64,000 nt of DNA from Alkalibacterium sp. AK22 (GCF_000585255.1 NZ_JANL01000022.1:1-64000), one strand, 5' to 3'; positions 18,168 through 28,808 are shown, counted from the stretch's first letter. The notes: generated from the letters alone by a model not told the origin. Numbers and translations: made by a program.

Positions 18168-20606
18168 TTAATACATCGGTTCGTTACGCGGTTGGACCTT
18201 TAGTTTTCCTGGACAGCACGGTTTAACCTTCCATATATCTTCTGCATAGCGACTGATAGTATAATCTGCAGAAAAAGGAGCAGACGAGGCAATATTCAGA
18301 AGAGACTTGCGTGTCCATTCTTTCTGATCCTTATACAAGGCATCAATAGCTTCGTGTGCCTGAATATAAGATTCAAAATCTTTCAGTACAAGATACTCGT
18401 CATTATAATTAACTAAAGAATCAAATAAAGCGTCACCCTCACCTTCAAGGTTCAAAATAGTTCCGTTAATTAGAGCATCCAGTACCCTTTTCACCGTAGA
18501 ATTTGACTGATAAAGTTCTCGGGCATTGTAGGACCCGTTTCCTCTGACTTCATAGACTTCATCGCTAGTCAGTCCAAAAATAAACATATTTTCTTCTCCG
18601 ACATAATCTCTAATTTCAATATTCGCTCCATCAAGAGTCGCGAGTGTGAGCGCGCCATTGGCCATGAACTTCATATTACTGGTCCCGGAGGCTTCCATAC
18701 TTGCCAAAGAAATCTGCTCACTGACATCAGTGGCCGGAATAATCTTTTCAGCCAGAGAGACTCCATAATTTTCGAAGAATACAACTTTTAGTTTATTTCC
18801 GATATCCGGGTCATTGTTCACTAAATCTCCAACGGCATTGATCACCTTAATTATTTGCTTGGCATATACATAGCTTGGTGCTGCCTTCGCTCCAAAAATA
18901 AATACTCTCGGGACATAGTCAACAGACGGATTCTGCTTAATCTCCAGATAACGGTGTAGAATATGCAAAAGGTTCATATGCTGACGTTTGTAGGCATGCA
19001 GACGTTTAATCTGAACATCAAAAATCGCATTCGGATCAACTGTGATTCCCTTGACTTTCTCGATATGAGCGGCTAGTTTTTTCTTGTTATTAAGCTTAAC
19101 CTCAGCCAGTTCTTTGATTGTCTGCTTATCTTTTTCGTATCCTTTAAAGACTTTCAGTTCAGCAGGATTGCTTTTCCAGGCTTTTCCGATTTTATCGTCG
19201 AGTAGTTGCGTCAGATCCGGATTAGCCAAATGCATCCAGCGTCTTTGGGTAATGCCGTTTGTTTTGTTGTTAAAGCGCTCCGGATAGATTTCAAAAAAGT
19301 CTTTCAGGACATCGTTCATTAGAATATCTGTATGCAGCTGGGCCACACCATTTACGCTGTGACTACCAATTACTGCCAAGTGAGCCATATTAACGACGCC
19401 ATTTTGTAGGATAGCCGTCTGCCAAGTAATCCGCTCACCATAGAGCGGAAGCATGTGCTCAACATAGCGGTTGTTTATTTCTTCAATGATCATATAAATT
19501 CTTGGAAGCAGCTCTTTCATCATATCAATCGGCCATTTTTCCAGCGCTTCTCGCAAGATAGTATGGTTGGTGTAGCTGCAGGTTTTGAAGGTGATTTCCC
19601 ATGCCTGATCCCATGACAGGTGCTCTTCGTCAATCAGGATACGCATCATCTCAGGGATAACCAGTGCCGGATGTGTATCATTGATATGGATGGCTACTTT
19701 GTCTGGTATATTTTTTCTGGGCATATTGTACTTTCTGTAATGCCTCAAAATAGACTGTACGCCGGCTGACACCATGAAGTATTCCTGCTTCAAACGCAGT
19801 AGTCGCCCTTCATAATTAGAGTCATCCGGATAAAGAGCTTCCGTAATTTCCTTGATTGGATCAGTTGCATCGATGGTCAGATAGTTGGACTCTTCTTCAA
19901 CAGGTATCTCAGCCGACCATAACCGCAGATTATTTACCCGTTCATTTTTATAGCCAACCATTGGGGTGTCGTAAGGTACAGCTAAAACATTCAATGTATT
20001 TTCATATTTTGGCTCCAGATGCCCCTGCTCATTTTCCTCCAGCCAGACGTTTCCTCCGAAACGGACCATGCAAGTCGACTTGTCATTACGGGTCTCCCAT
20101 ACATTTCGATACCTCAGCCAGTTTTCAGGCAGTTCGACTTGATAACCATCGACAAACTTTTGACGGAACAGGCCATACTGATAGCGAATACCATTTCCAT
20201 TACCCGGTATCGCCATGGAAGCTAGAGAATCCATAAAGCAGGAGGCTAGCCGTCCTAGTCCGCCATTTCCCAGAGCAGGATCAGCCTCAGCTTCTGCCAG
20301 CTCATCAAGTGACAGGCCTAATTGGTCCAGCCCTTTAGAGACCGTTTCCAGCAATCCTAAATTATAGGTGTTACTTTTCAGCTGACGTCCAGGTAGAAAT
20401 TCCATTGAAAAATAATAGACTTGCTTGGCACTTTGTTTAATGTAGCTTTCACGTGTATCTTTCCAATTGCTCGAGACATAGTTCTTAATCAGCAAACCGA
20501 GAGCATTGTACAGTTGCTCGGTTGACCCCTCTTCATAAGGATACGCATACATACTCTGGAATTGATTTTTGAAATCTTTTACAAACTCTTTCACTGACAG
20601 TTTCAT
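18168..20606 (-). CDS. glgP: Glycogen phosphorylase
   Basis: Releases glucose-1-phosphate from alpha-1,4-glucan. 812 aa, normal for the GT35 family. The pyridoxal-phosphate site is EASGTSNMKFMANGALTLATLDGANIEI; N-terminal YYFSMEFLPGRQLKSN and GNGGLGRLASCFMDSLA are also characteristic. The first ATG (20612) has GGAGG only one nt away, so the second ATG at 20606, seven nt downstream, is the likely start. Last gene of glgBCDAP, separated from glgA by a hairpin that may lower its expression. Confidence 0.96.
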   Translation of the reverse strand: MKLSVKEFVKDFKNQFQSMYAYPYEEGSTEQLYNALGLLIKNYVSSNWKDTRESYIKQSAKQVYYFSMEFLPGRQLKSNTYNLGLLETVSKGLDQLGLSLDELAEAEADPALGNGGLGRLASCFMDSLASMAIPGNGNGIRYQYGLFRQKFVDGYQVELPENWLRYRNVWETRNDKSTCMVRFGGNVWLEENEQGHLEPKYENTLNVLAVPYDTPMVGYKNERVNNLRLWSAEIPVEEESNYLTIDATDPIKEITEALYPDDSNYEGRLLRLKQEYFMVSAGVQSILRHYRKYNMPRKNIPDKVAIHINDTHPALVIPEMMRILIDEEHLSWDQAWEITFKTCSYTNHTILREALEKWPIDMMKELLPRIYMIIEEINNRYVEHMLPLYGERITWQTAILQNGVVNMAHLAVIGSHSVNGVAQLHTDILMNDVLKDFFEIYPERFNNKTNGITQRRWMHLANPDLTQLLDDKIGKAWKSNPAELKVFKGYEKDKQTIKELAEVKLNNKKKLAAHIEKVKGITVDPNAIFDVQIKRLHAYKRQHMNLLHILHRYLEIKQNPSVDYVPRVFIFGAKAAPSYVYAKQIIKVINAVGDLVNNDPDIGNKLKVVFFENYGVSLAEKIIPATDVSEQISLASMEASGTSNMKFMANGALTLATLDGANIEIRDYVGEENMFIFGLTSDEVYEVRGNGSYNARELYQSNSTVKRVLDALINGTILNLEGEGDALFDSLVNYNDEYLVLKDFESYIQAHEAIDALYKDQKEWTRKSLLNIASSAPFSADYTISRYAEDIWKVKPCCPGKLKVQPRNEPMY

Positions 20607-20742
20607 AGACATTCCTCCATATTCGGTTATAGAAAGTATACATTAAAATCTTTTAATAAAAAAGACAATTCGACTGGCTGACGTTTGTCTACGGATGCAA
20701 CCCTCTCGCAGCATTTTCCTGTATGGTCCTCTATATAAACAG

Positions 20743-20780
20743 AAAGTCTCGAGAATCCGATCAGGATCACTCGAGACTTT
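20743..20780 (-). terminator. Hairpin between glgA and glgP
   Basis: 11-bp stem AAAGTCTCGAG/CTCGAGACTTT. On the minus strand only a short T run follows, so it may be a partial terminator or an RNA stability element that tunes glgP relative to glgBCDA. Confidence 0.5.
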
Positions 20781-20783
20781 TGT

Positions 20784-22235
20784 TTACAGAGCCAAATAAC
20801 GGTATTGATCGATATAGGTCTGAGCTGATTTCTCCCAGCTGTTATTTACTTCCATAGCTCTTACTTGCATGCGTCTGAAGCTTTCCGGCTTATCATAATA
20901 AACAGTCAGAGCTTTATCGATGGTATCGAGCAAAGTCCACATGTCAAAGTCATAAAAACTGAAGCCCGTCCCTTCTTCAGTCCATTTGTTGTAAGGTTCG
21001 ACGGTATCCGCTAGACCGCCCACTTCATGAACGATTGGCAGCGTTCCGTACCTCAATGAATTGAGCTGCGACAGTCCGCAGGGTTCAAACAGTGACGGCA
21101 TCAGAAACAGATCAACCCCGGCATAAATCCACTGAGCCAGTTCACTATCAAAAGCCAGAACTGCCTGACATTTGTCCGGATACTTAGCCGTGAAATGCCT
21201 GAACGCATCTTCAAAATAAGGTTTGCCTGTACCGAGCAGAACCAGCTGGACATTTCGGTGTTGCATGAGTTCTTCCATTGCATCACAGATCAGCCCTACA
21301 CCTTTTTGCTCATCCAGTCGGGTCACTACTCCAATCAATGCAATACTGTCATCAACAGGCAAACCGACCCGCTTCTGCAAGGCCTTCTTATTGGCCGTTT
21401 TGCCACTCAAATCATCTTTGGAAAAGGTCTTTAAAATCATCTGGTCCGTCTCCGGATCATATGTGTCGTAGTCAATACCATTCAGTATGCCCACCAGTTT
21501 GTGCTGGTTTACCCGCAGATCATGGTCTAGCCCGTAACCGAACTCGCCTGTCTGGATTTCATTGGCATAAGTTGGACTCACCGTGGTAACCAGATCCGCA
21601 AAGTAAATCCCCCCTTTGAGCCAGCAGACATTATCTCCATACTTCAAACCCTGATCATGGAAGGCTGCATAGCCGATGTTAAACAGATCTGAGAGGACAT
21701 ACTGGTCATAAACTCCCTGAAAGAGTATATTGTGGATGGTCAGAACAGTTTTGATGTCTTTCAGAGCATTGATCCAGGAATATTTATCTTTCAACAGAAC
21801 AGGAATCATAGCTGTCTGCCAGTCATTAACATGCAGCACATCCGGAATGAAACCGATTTGCTCGAGCATCTCAATCACTGCCTGCTGGAAAAAGGCAAAC
21901 CTTTCGGCATCATCTCCATAGTCATACAGACGTTCGCGTCCAAAGTAAAAGAGATTGTCAATAAAGTAATAGACGACCCCGTCCCGCTTCAGCTGTTTGA
22001 TGCCACAGAACTGCTGTCTCCAGCCAACTTCTACGATGGTCGTCAGCACGTCTTCCATTTCTTCCTGGACGCTGTCAGACAGCTTTTCCGTGAAAAGAGG
22101 AAGAACGACACGGACATCGTGACCACTCTTGGCGAGTTCTTTAGGCAAGGCCCCCAAAACGTCGCCCAAACCTCCAGTTTTAAAGAATGGGGCACATTCC
22201 GAGGCAGCAAATAGTAGCTTCATCTCTTTACTCAT
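20784..22235 (-). CDS. glgA: Glycogen synthase, ADP-glucose type
   Basis: GT5 enzyme transferring glucose from ADP-glucose to the growing glucan. 483 aa; ADP-glucose-binding KTGGLGDVLGALPKELA near the N-terminus and the C-terminal PSLFEPCGLSQLNSLRYGTLPIVHEVGGLADTV. Overlaps glgD by 4 bp. The ATG at 22235 and a second one four codons later (22223, matching the B. subtilis start MKILFA) are both possible; AAGGAAGG sits very close to the first. Confidence 0.95.
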   Translation of the reverse strand: MSKEMKLLFAASECAPFFKTGGLGDVLGALPKELAKSGHDVRVVLPLFTEKLSDSVQEEMEDVLTTIVEVGWRQQFCGIKQLKRDGVVYYFIDNLFYFGRERLYDYGDDAERFAFFQQAVIEMLEQIGFIPDVLHVNDWQTAMIPVLLKDKYSWINALKDIKTVLTIHNILFQGVYDQYVLSDLFNIGYAAFHDQGLKYGDNVCWLKGGIYFADLVTTVSPTYANEIQTGEFGYGLDHDLRVNQHKLVGILNGIDYDTYDPETDQMILKTFSKDDLSGKTANKKALQKRVGLPVDDSIALIGVVTRLDEQKGVGLICDAMEELMQHRNVQLVLLGTGKPYFEDAFRHFTAKYPDKCQAVLAFDSELAQWIYAGVDLFLMPSLFEPCGLSQLNSLRYGTLPIVHEVGGLADTVEPYNKWTEEGTGFSFYDFDMWTLLDTIDKALTVYYDKPESFRRMQVRAMEVNNSWEKSAQTYIDQYRYLAL

Positions 22236-23404
22236 CCTTCCTTAGTGATCCCTTCAGGATAAACCACGCTGTTTTTGGCAATAACAATAGGATTATCCGG
22301 CGTACCCTCCAGCTTGGCTCCTTTCATCACATAAACATGCTTGTCCAAAATGACATGTTTGAGCGTCACGTCTTCTTCAATGCAGCTGTCCTGCATGATG
22401 ATTGAGTCCTCAATAACTGAGCCTTTCTCAATCGATACTTTTCTGAAGATAACAGAGTTCCGGACAGTCCCGTATACTTCACAGTCATTAGCAAACTGGG
22501 CGTTCTCGATGACTGCCTCTTCTCCGTAATAAGTAGGAGCGGAGTTCTTTGCGCGCGTTCTTACCGGATCTGCACGGTAGAACAAGGCATTGAAATTATC
22601 CTGATCCAGCATATCCATGTTGGCGTCAAAGTAGCTCTTGACGTCTTCGATTACTCTAAGATAGCCGGTATATTCATAGGCATTGACAGATTCATTGGAA
22701 TCCAGAGTGAACTGAATGAAGGTATTGACGCTGATGTCCATGTCATGCTGCTTGGCTCGGAAAAGATAGTCAAGAAAAACCTTCTTACTGAGTAGCATCA
22801 TTTCCATATTCACATTGAGCTTGGTACCGGAGGCCATACCTGAGACCGGCTCAATCCCTTTAACGGTATCTGTTTCTCCATTATTCAAATTCAAGGCTGT
22901 ATAAACAGTATCTTCAACCAGCTCTTCACGGTTCACCTGCTTGTAAACAACTGTGACCTGGCTATTTTTATCTTCATGGAAGTGCAAAACAGATTCCAGC
23001 TGAATATTGGACAGGAAACTTGAGCCCATCATAACTACATACTCGGCTTTGGAACGGGTCACATAATTGTAGTGGTCTTCGTAATAGAACTTGTCATATT
23101 TTGATTCGACATTCTGATCAGATTTCAGCTTTACCTGGGAATGGGTGAACACCCCCCCACCAGCAAAAGAATCCAGGCCCCAAGTCGATCCTGAACGGAT
23201 GTGATCATAAAGCGAATGTCCGGATCCCGCAATAAACAAAGCAGCTGAAACTGCTTCAGCATTATACAGGCTGGAAAACGGGAAATCGATCAATCGGTAA
23301 CGGCAAGCGAAAGGCAGTGACGCCACCGGTCTTCTATCGGTCAGAGGTTTGAGTTTGCCTGTGTGTTCAACTAAATTTAAAATCGGTGCCAGTCTATTTC
23401 TCAT
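22232..23404 (-). CDS. glgD: GlgD-type glucose-1-phosphate adenylyltransferase subunit
   Basis: 390 aa nucleotidyltransferase plus left-handed beta-helix protein, the second subunit of the Bacillota ADP-glucose pyrophosphorylase. Compared with GlgC the N-terminal G-rich GGxGxRL loop is missing ([37 protein letters not shown]), as expected for GlgD, which acts mainly as a modulatory subunit. Overlaps glgC by 11 bp; TAGGAGGG precedes the ATG. Confidence 0.93.
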   Translation of the reverse strand: MRNRLAPILNLVEHTGKLKPLTDRRPVASLPFACRYRLIDFPFSSLYNAEAVSAALFIAGSGHSLYDHIRSGSTWGLDSFAGGGVFTHSQVKLKSDQNVESKYDKFYYEDHYNYVTRSKAEYVVMMGSSFLSNIQLESVLHFHEDKNSQVTVVYKQVNREELVEDTVYTALNLNNGETDTVKGIEPVSGMASGTKLNVNMEMMLLSKKVFLDYLFRAKQHDMDISVNTFIQFTLDSNESVNAYEYTGYLRVIEDVKSYFDANMDMLDQDNFNALFYRADPVRTRAKNSAPTYYGEEAVIENAQFANDCEVYGTVRNSVIFRKVSIEKGSVIEDSIIMQDSCIEEDVTLKHVILDKHVYVMKGAKLEGTPDNPIVIAKNSVVYPEGITKEG

Positions 23405-24539
23405 CTGAATACCCTCCTACTTCTTCTTTATATCCGGCGACAGCTATGTCAGACTCCGTCCCGATTAGCTCGGCATCATCATAAATATGAGCCCCTTCAC
23501 CTATAATCGCTTTTTCAATCCGGACATTTTCCCCAATTACCACATTAGGCATAATCACAGAATCAGTGACCACTGAACCTTTGCCTACTTTTACATTGTG
23601 CGAAAGCACAGAATGGTTAATTTCACCTGCAATATAACAGCCGTCTGTAATCATGGAGTCACTTACTTTGGCCGTTTCCGTCAGGAACTGAGGCGTTGTA
23701 TTCGGATTTTTTGAATAGACACGCCACTTGCGGTCACGGATGTTCAGTTCATGTTCGGGATCAAGAAACTCCATGTTGGCGCTCCATAAGCTTTCAATCG
23801 TCCCGACATCTTTCCAGTAGCCTTCAAATGAATAGGCATAAATAGACTCGCTGTTTCTCAGATAAGCTGGAATCACATGGTGTCCAAAGTCTTCCATCTG
23901 CCTGTTCTTGGACTGATTATCAACGAGATACTGCTTCAGTCTTGGCCAGTCAAAGATATAAATACCCATTGAAGCCAGATTTGACTTGGCGTTTTCAGGT
24001 TTTTCCTGGAACTCGATGATCCGGTCTGTACGGTCCGTATTCATAACGCCGAAACGTGACGTTTCCTCCCAAGGAACTGGCATGACTCCAACGGTCAATG
24101 AAGCGGCCTTGCGCTTGTGATAGTCCAGCATTTTCTCATAATCCATTTTGTAAATATGATCTCCGGAAAGAATTACAACATAATCCGGATTTTTCTGATC
24201 GATATAGTCTATGTTCTGATAGATTGCATGTGCAGTTCCTTTAAAGAATTTCTCTCCGTCCACACTGGAATAAGGCTGCAATATTGTTGCTCCGCCATTG
24301 TGACGATTTAACCCCCAGCTTGAGCCGTTACCCACGTGTGTATTCAATACTAGCGGCTGGTACTGTGTAACAACGCCCACATGATTGAATCCTGAATTGG
24401 CACAGTTCGACAGTGCAAAGTCGATGATACGGTAATTGCCTCCAAATGGTACAGCTGGTTTGGCAATCGTCTTTGTTAACTTCCCGAGCCTGGAACCTTG
24501 TCCACCAGCTAAAATCATAGCAACTGTTTCTGTTTTCAT
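23394..24539 (-). CDS. glgC: Glucose-1-phosphate adenylyltransferase
   Basis: Makes ADP-glucose from ATP and glucose-1-P, the committed step of glycogen synthesis. 381 aa; catalytic loop [38 protein letters not shown], sugar-phosphate segment [10 protein letters not shown]-terminal hexapeptide beta-helix repeats. No good Shine-Dalgarno is immediately before the ATG: a strong purine tract lies about 24 nt upstream beyond a small hairpin (see 24540-24577). No alternative in-frame start was found nearer the tract. Confidence 0.95.
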   Translation of the reverse strand: MKTETVAMILAGGQGSRLGKLTKTIAKPAVPFGGNYRIIDFALSNCANSGFNHVGVVTQYQPLVLNTHVGNGSSWGLNRHNGGATILQPYSSVDGEKFFKGTAHAIYQNIDYIDQKNPDYVVILSGDHIYKMDYEKMLDYHKRKAASLTVGVMPVPWEETSRFGVMNTDRTDRIIEFQEKPENAKSNLASMGIYIFDWPRLKQYLVDNQSKNRQMEDFGHHVIPAYLRNSESIYAYSFEGYWKDVGTIESLWSANMEFLDPEHELNIRDRKWRVYSKNPNTTPQFLTETAKVSDSMITDGCYIAGEINHSVLSHNVKVGKGSVVTDSVIMPNVVIGENVRIEKAIIGEGAHIYDDAELIGTESDIAVAGYKEEVGGYSDEK

Positions 24540-24577
24540 TCTTTTCGGAAGTGTCCGAAGACCTTCCTTCCCTCCTT
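24540..24577 (-). promoter_or_regulatory. Looped-out ribosome binding site of glgC
   Basis: On the minus strand AAGGAGGGAAGGAAG (24563-24577) is followed by a 6-bp hairpin TTCGGA/TCCGAA with 4-nt loop (24544-24559) and then the ATG at 24539. Linear distance is about 23 nt, too far for initiation; if the hairpin folds, only 7 nt remain between tract and ATG, which is optimal. Confidence 0.5.
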
Positions 24578-24617
24578 GAAAAACAAATTTTTAATGCAAA
24601 TACTCACTTAGTTGTCT

Positions 24618-26534
24618 TTATTTGCTTTTTGGTACACCGTAAACTCTTTTTGGTTTGAACACGGTCACACTCAATGCCGGCAGGATCACGTCGATACTGT
24701 ACGGCTGGTTGTGACAAGGGGTCTCAATGGTCTTGACCGTTCCCTGCGATTCTGTCCAGGTCCCACCCAGTGCGTCCCATTCCGTATTCCAGACTTCTTC
24801 GTACTGCCCTTTGAAAGGAACCCCGATTGTCACTTGCTGCCTTTCAACAGGAACGAAGTTACAAAGAATAATCAGAAAGTCTCTTGGATTTTTTCCTTTA
24901 CGAATAAAATACAGCACAGTCTCATCCGCATTCTCGGCACTCAAAAGCTCAAGTCCCTCAGGTGAATGGTCGTGTTCCCAAAGGGCACGATGTTCCTTAT
25001 AAAAGGCATTCAGCTGCTTTGTAAAGTCAAGGTGACGAGCATTCATATCGTCACTCAGACTTCCCCACTCCAAACCATGATCAAATTTCCACTCTAGATA
25101 TTGTCCAAATTCCGCTCCCATGAACTGCAGCTTTTTGCCCGGATGGACCATGCGGTAAGTTTCAACTGTTCGCAGACCAGCAAACTGATTATAGCGGTCA
25201 CCGTGCATTTTATTCATCATCGACTTTTTACCGTGTACGACTTCGTCATGTGAAAAAGGCAGAACAAAATTCTCGTTGAATGTATACATGAAAGAGAAAG
25301 TAATTAAATTGAAATGATCTTTTCTAAACAGCGGATCCATCTCAAAGAATTTCAATGTATCGTTCATCCAGCCCATGTTCCACTTGTAATTAAATCCCAG
25401 ACCGCCTTCGTGTACCGGTTGGGTTACCTTTTCCCAGGCCGTACTTTCCTCGGCCATCATTAAGACATCCGGATGTCTTTCAAATACTTTAGTATTGAGA
25501 AGCTGAAGAAATTCAACGCCTTCCTTATTGACATTTGTTCCTTCATCGTTTGGTGTCCATTCCCCGATATCATAATCCAGATAAAGCATATTACTGACAG
25601 CGTCCACTCTTAGACCATCGATATGGAACTGCTCAATCCAGAAAAGAGCATTGGAAATAAGGAAACTTCTCACCTGACTTTTTCCGAGATCAAAATTTAA
25701 AGTCCCCCAGCGATTATTGTCCGCACGCTGCTGATCGGCATATTCAAACTGTGGTGTCCCGTCATAGTAAGCCATTCCATATATGTTGCGGTTAAAATGT
25801 CCTGGAACCCAGTCCATCAGCACACCAATATTGGCCTGGTGAGCTGCTTCCACAAAGTCCTGAAACTCTTCCATCGTACCGAATTTAGAAGATAAACCAA
25901 AGAAGCCGGTCGCCTGATAGCCCCAGCTAGCATCCAGCGGGTGCTCAACTAGAGGCATAAATTCAATATGCGTATAGCCCATTTTCTTTACAAAAGGAAT
26001 CAGCTCTTCCTGAAGTTCTCTGATTGTATACCACGAACCGTCTTCATGATGTTTCCAGGAACTCATGTGCACCTCATAAATGTTCAACGGACGGCTGTAT
26101 ATTTCCAGTCGTCTTCTGTTGGCCATCCATAAACCGTCTTTCCACTGCTTATTCGGAAGATCTCTAACAACCGAGGCATCGCCTGGCCGTACTTCAAAAG
26201 CATAGGCATAAGGATCGATTTTGTAGGCTTCTGTTCCGTCTGCCTGTACAATTTTGTATTTGTAGTGCTGCCCTTCTTCAGGTCGCTTATCTTCAATCGT
26301 AAATATCCCCGTATCTCCGAGTGGATGCATTAGATCCAATTCCGACCAGTGATTAAAATCACCCACTAAGTACACTGCTTGCGCATTGGGAGCCCATACC
26401 GTAAAGCGGTATCCCTCCATCGACTTGCTGCATCCCATTGTTAAGTAACTGTCATACTGCGTGCCTTCATTGAACAGATATGAGGCTTCCATCAAAGCTG
26501 CTTCAGCTTCAGACACATGCTGCCTATCTCCCAT
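24618..26534 (-). CDS. glgB: 1,4-alpha-glucan branching enzyme
   Basis: Introduces alpha-1,6 branches into glycogen. 638 aa GH13 protein: N-terminal carbohydrate-binding module 48 (about 35-125, YRFTVWAPNAQAVYLVGDFNHW), catalytic barrel with nucleophile Asp near 310 (DGLRVDAVSNMLYLDY), acid/base Glu near 363 (MMAEESTAW) and FSHDEVVHGKKS. Start at 26534 follows AAGGGGG by 7 nt. First gene of the glgBCDAP operon; 78 bp separates it from glgC. Confidence 0.96.
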   Translation of the reverse strand: MGDRQHVSEAEAALMEASYLFNEGTQYDSYLTMGCSKSMEGYRFTVWAPNAQAVYLVGDFNHWSELDLMHPLGDTGIFTIEDKRPEEGQHYKYKIVQADGTEAYKIDPYAYAFEVRPGDASVVRDLPNKQWKDGLWMANRRRLEIYSRPLNIYEVHMSSWKHHEDGSWYTIRELQEELIPFVKKMGYTHIEFMPLVEHPLDASWGYQATGFFGLSSKFGTMEEFQDFVEAAHQANIGVLMDWVPGHFNRNIYGMAYYDGTPQFEYADQQRADNNRWGTLNFDLGKSQVRSFLISNALFWIEQFHIDGLRVDAVSNMLYLDYDIGEWTPNDEGTNVNKEGVEFLQLLNTKVFERHPDVLMMAEESTAWEKVTQPVHEGGLGFNYKWNMGWMNDTLKFFEMDPLFRKDHFNLITFSFMYTFNENFVLPFSHDEVVHGKKSMMNKMHGDRYNQFAGLRTVETYRMVHPGKKLQFMGAEFGQYLEWKFDHGLEWGSLSDDMNARHLDFTKQLNAFYKEHRALWEHDHSPEGLELLSAENADETVLYFIRKGKNPRDFLIILCNFVPVERQQVTIGVPFKGQYEEVWNTEWDALGGTWTESQGTVKTIETPCHNQPYSIDVILPALSVTVFKPKRVYGVPKSK

Positions 26535-26583
26535 AATTTATCCCCCTTTATGTAAATCACCCTTCACTTGCATTGTTATATAA

Positions 26584-26599
26584 TAGCGGCATCCCGCTA
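26584..26599. promoter_or_regulatory. Inverted repeat in the glg operon promoter region
   Basis: TAGCGG-CATC-CCGCTA, 6-bp perfect arms, about 50-65 bp before the glgB start and next to a TATATA-like -10. Could be an operator or a leader hairpin. Confidence 0.3.
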
Positions 26600-26776
26600 A
26601 TCTTATTGTAACTCAGTCCTCATTGATTACCAAGTTATTTCTCTTATAATCTCTGAGTAGTCTGGTAAAAATAAAGCGCTCTACATCCTGCGACCGATGA
26701 CTTTATTTTTTTAAAATGGTATGATAAGAATGTCAAGAGGTAACCATGAACTGTTTTGGGGAGGAGGAATTTTACA

Positions 26777-27385
26777 ATGGAAGGAATCCTATTAGGACTA
26801 GGTTTTATTGGTATCGCACTGGCTGTCCTGACGCCTTTGGCAAAAAGCGGGACAGGCCTAACACTTGTCAGCTTAGCTGTGTACTTCTGGTTTATCGGCA
26901 TTGAAACGTGGTTACCGGTTATATTGTTCACTGCTGGTCTACTATTGATAGTATTCGAAATATTTGTACCTGAGTTTGGTTTGTCTGGTATTGTCGGAAT
27001 GGTTTTACTTGTATCAGGACTGTATCTGACAATTGGAGATATTACTCAGACTGTCAGAGATTTAAGTTTGTCTGTTGTCATTACTTCAGGTGTTGTCTTT
27101 TACCTTGTCAAAAACGGTTATTCACTCACAAATGTGAACAAACTGATTCTGCAGACAAATTTACAGGGACTGACTAGCAAGAGTGAGTCAAAAGAGAGCC
27201 GAACAGCCGTTTCGGCGGGACTTGAAGGCCTGGCACTCACTCCACTGCGTCCGTCCGGAAAGGCCAGTTTCGACAATGAAGGACATGTCTATGACGTTCT
27301 GAGCATCGACGGTCATATTGCTCAAGATACACCGGTGATCATTGATAAAGTAACAGGAACTAAAATCACTGTCAGAAAAAAATAG
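26777..27385 (+). CDS. NfeD family membrane protein (short form)
   Basis: 202 aa: four membrane helices (about 1-125) followed by a soluble OB-fold-like domain (about 145-202: GLEGLALTPLRPSGKASFDNEGHVYDVLSIDGHIAQDTPVIIDKVTGTKITVRK). The ClpP-like protease domain of long NfeD proteins is absent. Such proteins pair with flotillins and help organise membrane microdomains. ATG at 26777 chosen over the track's upstream start because GGGGAGGAGG precedes it. Twenty bp upstream of floA. Confidence 0.88.
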   Translation: MEGILLGLGFIGIALAVLTPLAKSGTGLTLVSLAVYFWFIGIETWLPVILFTAGLLLIVFEIFVPEFGLSGIVGMVLLVSGLYLTIGDITQTVRDLSLSVVITSGVVFYLVKNGYSLTNVNKLILQTNLQGLTSKSESKESRTAVSAGLEGLALTPLRPSGKASFDNEGHVYDVLSIDGHIAQDTPVIIDKVTGTKITVRKK

Positions 27386-27405
27386 AATAGATAGGAGTAA
27401 TAGAT

Positions 27406-28395
27406 ATGGATATAATAGATAATGGTTTTATAGGAATTATCGTAACAGCCGTGCTTATCCTTGTTTTTATCAGCATTTTCCTGAGGTTTGTGCCCGTCGG
27501 TCTTTGGGTAACGGCATTTTTCTCCGGTGTTAAAGTCAGCATCGGAACTTTAGTTGGAATGAGATTGCGCCAAGTGAGTCCTCATGCTATCATCCGCCCG
27601 CTGATTAAAGCCACTAAAGCCGGCTTAAACTTGAGCACCAACGAACTGGAAGCACATTTTCTGGCTGGAGGGAACGTCAATGCTGTTATCGACGCTCTGA
27701 TTGCTTCTCACCGAGCTGATATTGAACTTGAATTTGAAAAGGCAGCTGCCATTGATCTTGCTGGACGGAACGTATTTGAAGCTGTTCAGGTATCGGTTAA
27801 TCCAAAAGTGATTGTTACACCAGATATCGCGGCAGTCGCAAAAGACGGGATCGAAATCATCGCTAAAGCTAAAGTCACTGTCCGTGCCAATATAGAACGT
27901 TTAGTCGGAGGGGCCGGTGAAGACACCATCATTGCCCGTGTCGGTGAAGGAGTCGTGACAACTGTCGGTTCTGCTGACAAACACTCCGATGTGCTGGAAA
28001 ATCCGGATATGATCTCTAAAACAGTTTTAGGAAAAGGTCTGGACTCGGGTACTGCGTTTGAGATTCTGTCGATTGATATAGCTGACGTTGATGTCGGACG
28101 TAATATCGGAGCAAAATTACAAACTGAACAGGCAGAAGCAGATAAAAATATTGCCCAGGCCAAGGCAGAGGAACGCCGTTCGATGGCGATTGCCCAAGAG
28201 CAAGAAATGCGTGCTGAAACCCAAAAAATGCGTGCTAAAGTGGTTGAAGCGGAAGCTAAGGTTCCTCTTGCCATGTCTGAAGCCCTTAGAAATGGTAACA
28301 TTGGCGTGATGGATTATTATAAAATGAAAAACATCAATGCGGACACAGATATGAGGACAGCGATCTCTGATCAGTCAACTGAAGAAGAAGAGTGA
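27406..28395 (+). CDS. floA: Flotillin-like protein FloA
   Basis: Scaffold of membrane microdomains; affects protein secretion, signalling and wall synthesis. 329 aa: N-terminal hydrophobic hairpin (about 5-30), SPFH/band-7 domain with [56 protein letters not shown], and an alanine/glutamate-rich coiled coil (about 235-290, [35 protein letters not shown]). Matches B. subtilis YqfA in length and layout. Second of a three-gene operon. Confidence 0.95.
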   Translation: MDIIDNGFIGIIVTAVLILVFISIFLRFVPVGLWVTAFFSGVKVSIGTLVGMRLRQVSPHAIIRPLIKATKAGLNLSTNELEAHFLAGGNVNAVIDALIASHRADIELEFEKAAAIDLAGRNVFEAVQVSVNPKVIVTPDIAAVAKDGIEIIAKAKVTVRANIERLVGGAGEDTIIARVGEGVVTTVGSADKHSDVLENPDMISKTVLGKGLDSGTAFEILSIDIADVDVGRNIGAKLQTEQAEADKNIAQAKAEERRSMAIAQEQEMRAETQKMRAKVVEAEAKVPLAMSEALRNGNIGVMDYYKMKNINADTDMRTAISDQSTEEEE

Positions 28396-28400
28396 TTTAA

Positions 28401-28808
28401 ATGGGGTATATGATTAGTTTCATCATACAGCTGTTTGTATTTTTCCTGATTGTCTCAAGCATTGGTACCCTCTTCGTTAAAGCAACCAAATCCACTGCAG
28501 TTGAACAAAATTTAGACTCGGATCCTGCCGCTAACGATAATGAACGGGTATCGAACAACCGTGATCACCTGTCTGATCAAAGAAGAAACAAACGTCCAGA
28601 CAGGCAGAAGCAACCCGATAGACGAACGGCTAGAGAACGGTATAGCAGAGGTCACACTCAAAAGGCCATGAAAGAAGTTGTGACCCTCTCGCCTACCAAA
28701 AAGAAAAGAAAAGTGAGAGGTCAAAAAGGGCTGAATCGAAAAAACCTGAAACAGGCGGTTATCTACAAGGAAATTTTAGATAAGCCCCTGTCCATGCGTG
28801 ACGAATAA
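28401..28808 (+). CDS. Small membrane-anchored basic protein in the floA operon
   Basis: 135 aa, no family recognised with certainty. One membrane helix at residues 3-25 is followed by a long, polar, strongly basic and probably disordered region (RRNKRPDRQKQPDRRTARERY, KKKRKVRGQKG) and a short amphipathic end LNRKNLKQAVIYKEILDKP. Five bp after floA and in the position of yqfB in B. subtilis, so probably a partner of the flotillin machinery. The C-terminal YKEILDKP element recalls short tails on other Bacillota membrane proteins, but this is only an impression. Confidence 0.7.
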   Translation: MGYMISFIIQLFVFFLIVSSIGTLFVKATKSTAVEQNLDSDPAANDNERVSNNRDHLSDQRRNKRPDRQKQPDRRTARERYSRGHTQKAMKEVVTLSPTKKKRKVRGQKGLNRKNLKQAVIYKEILDKPLSMRDE

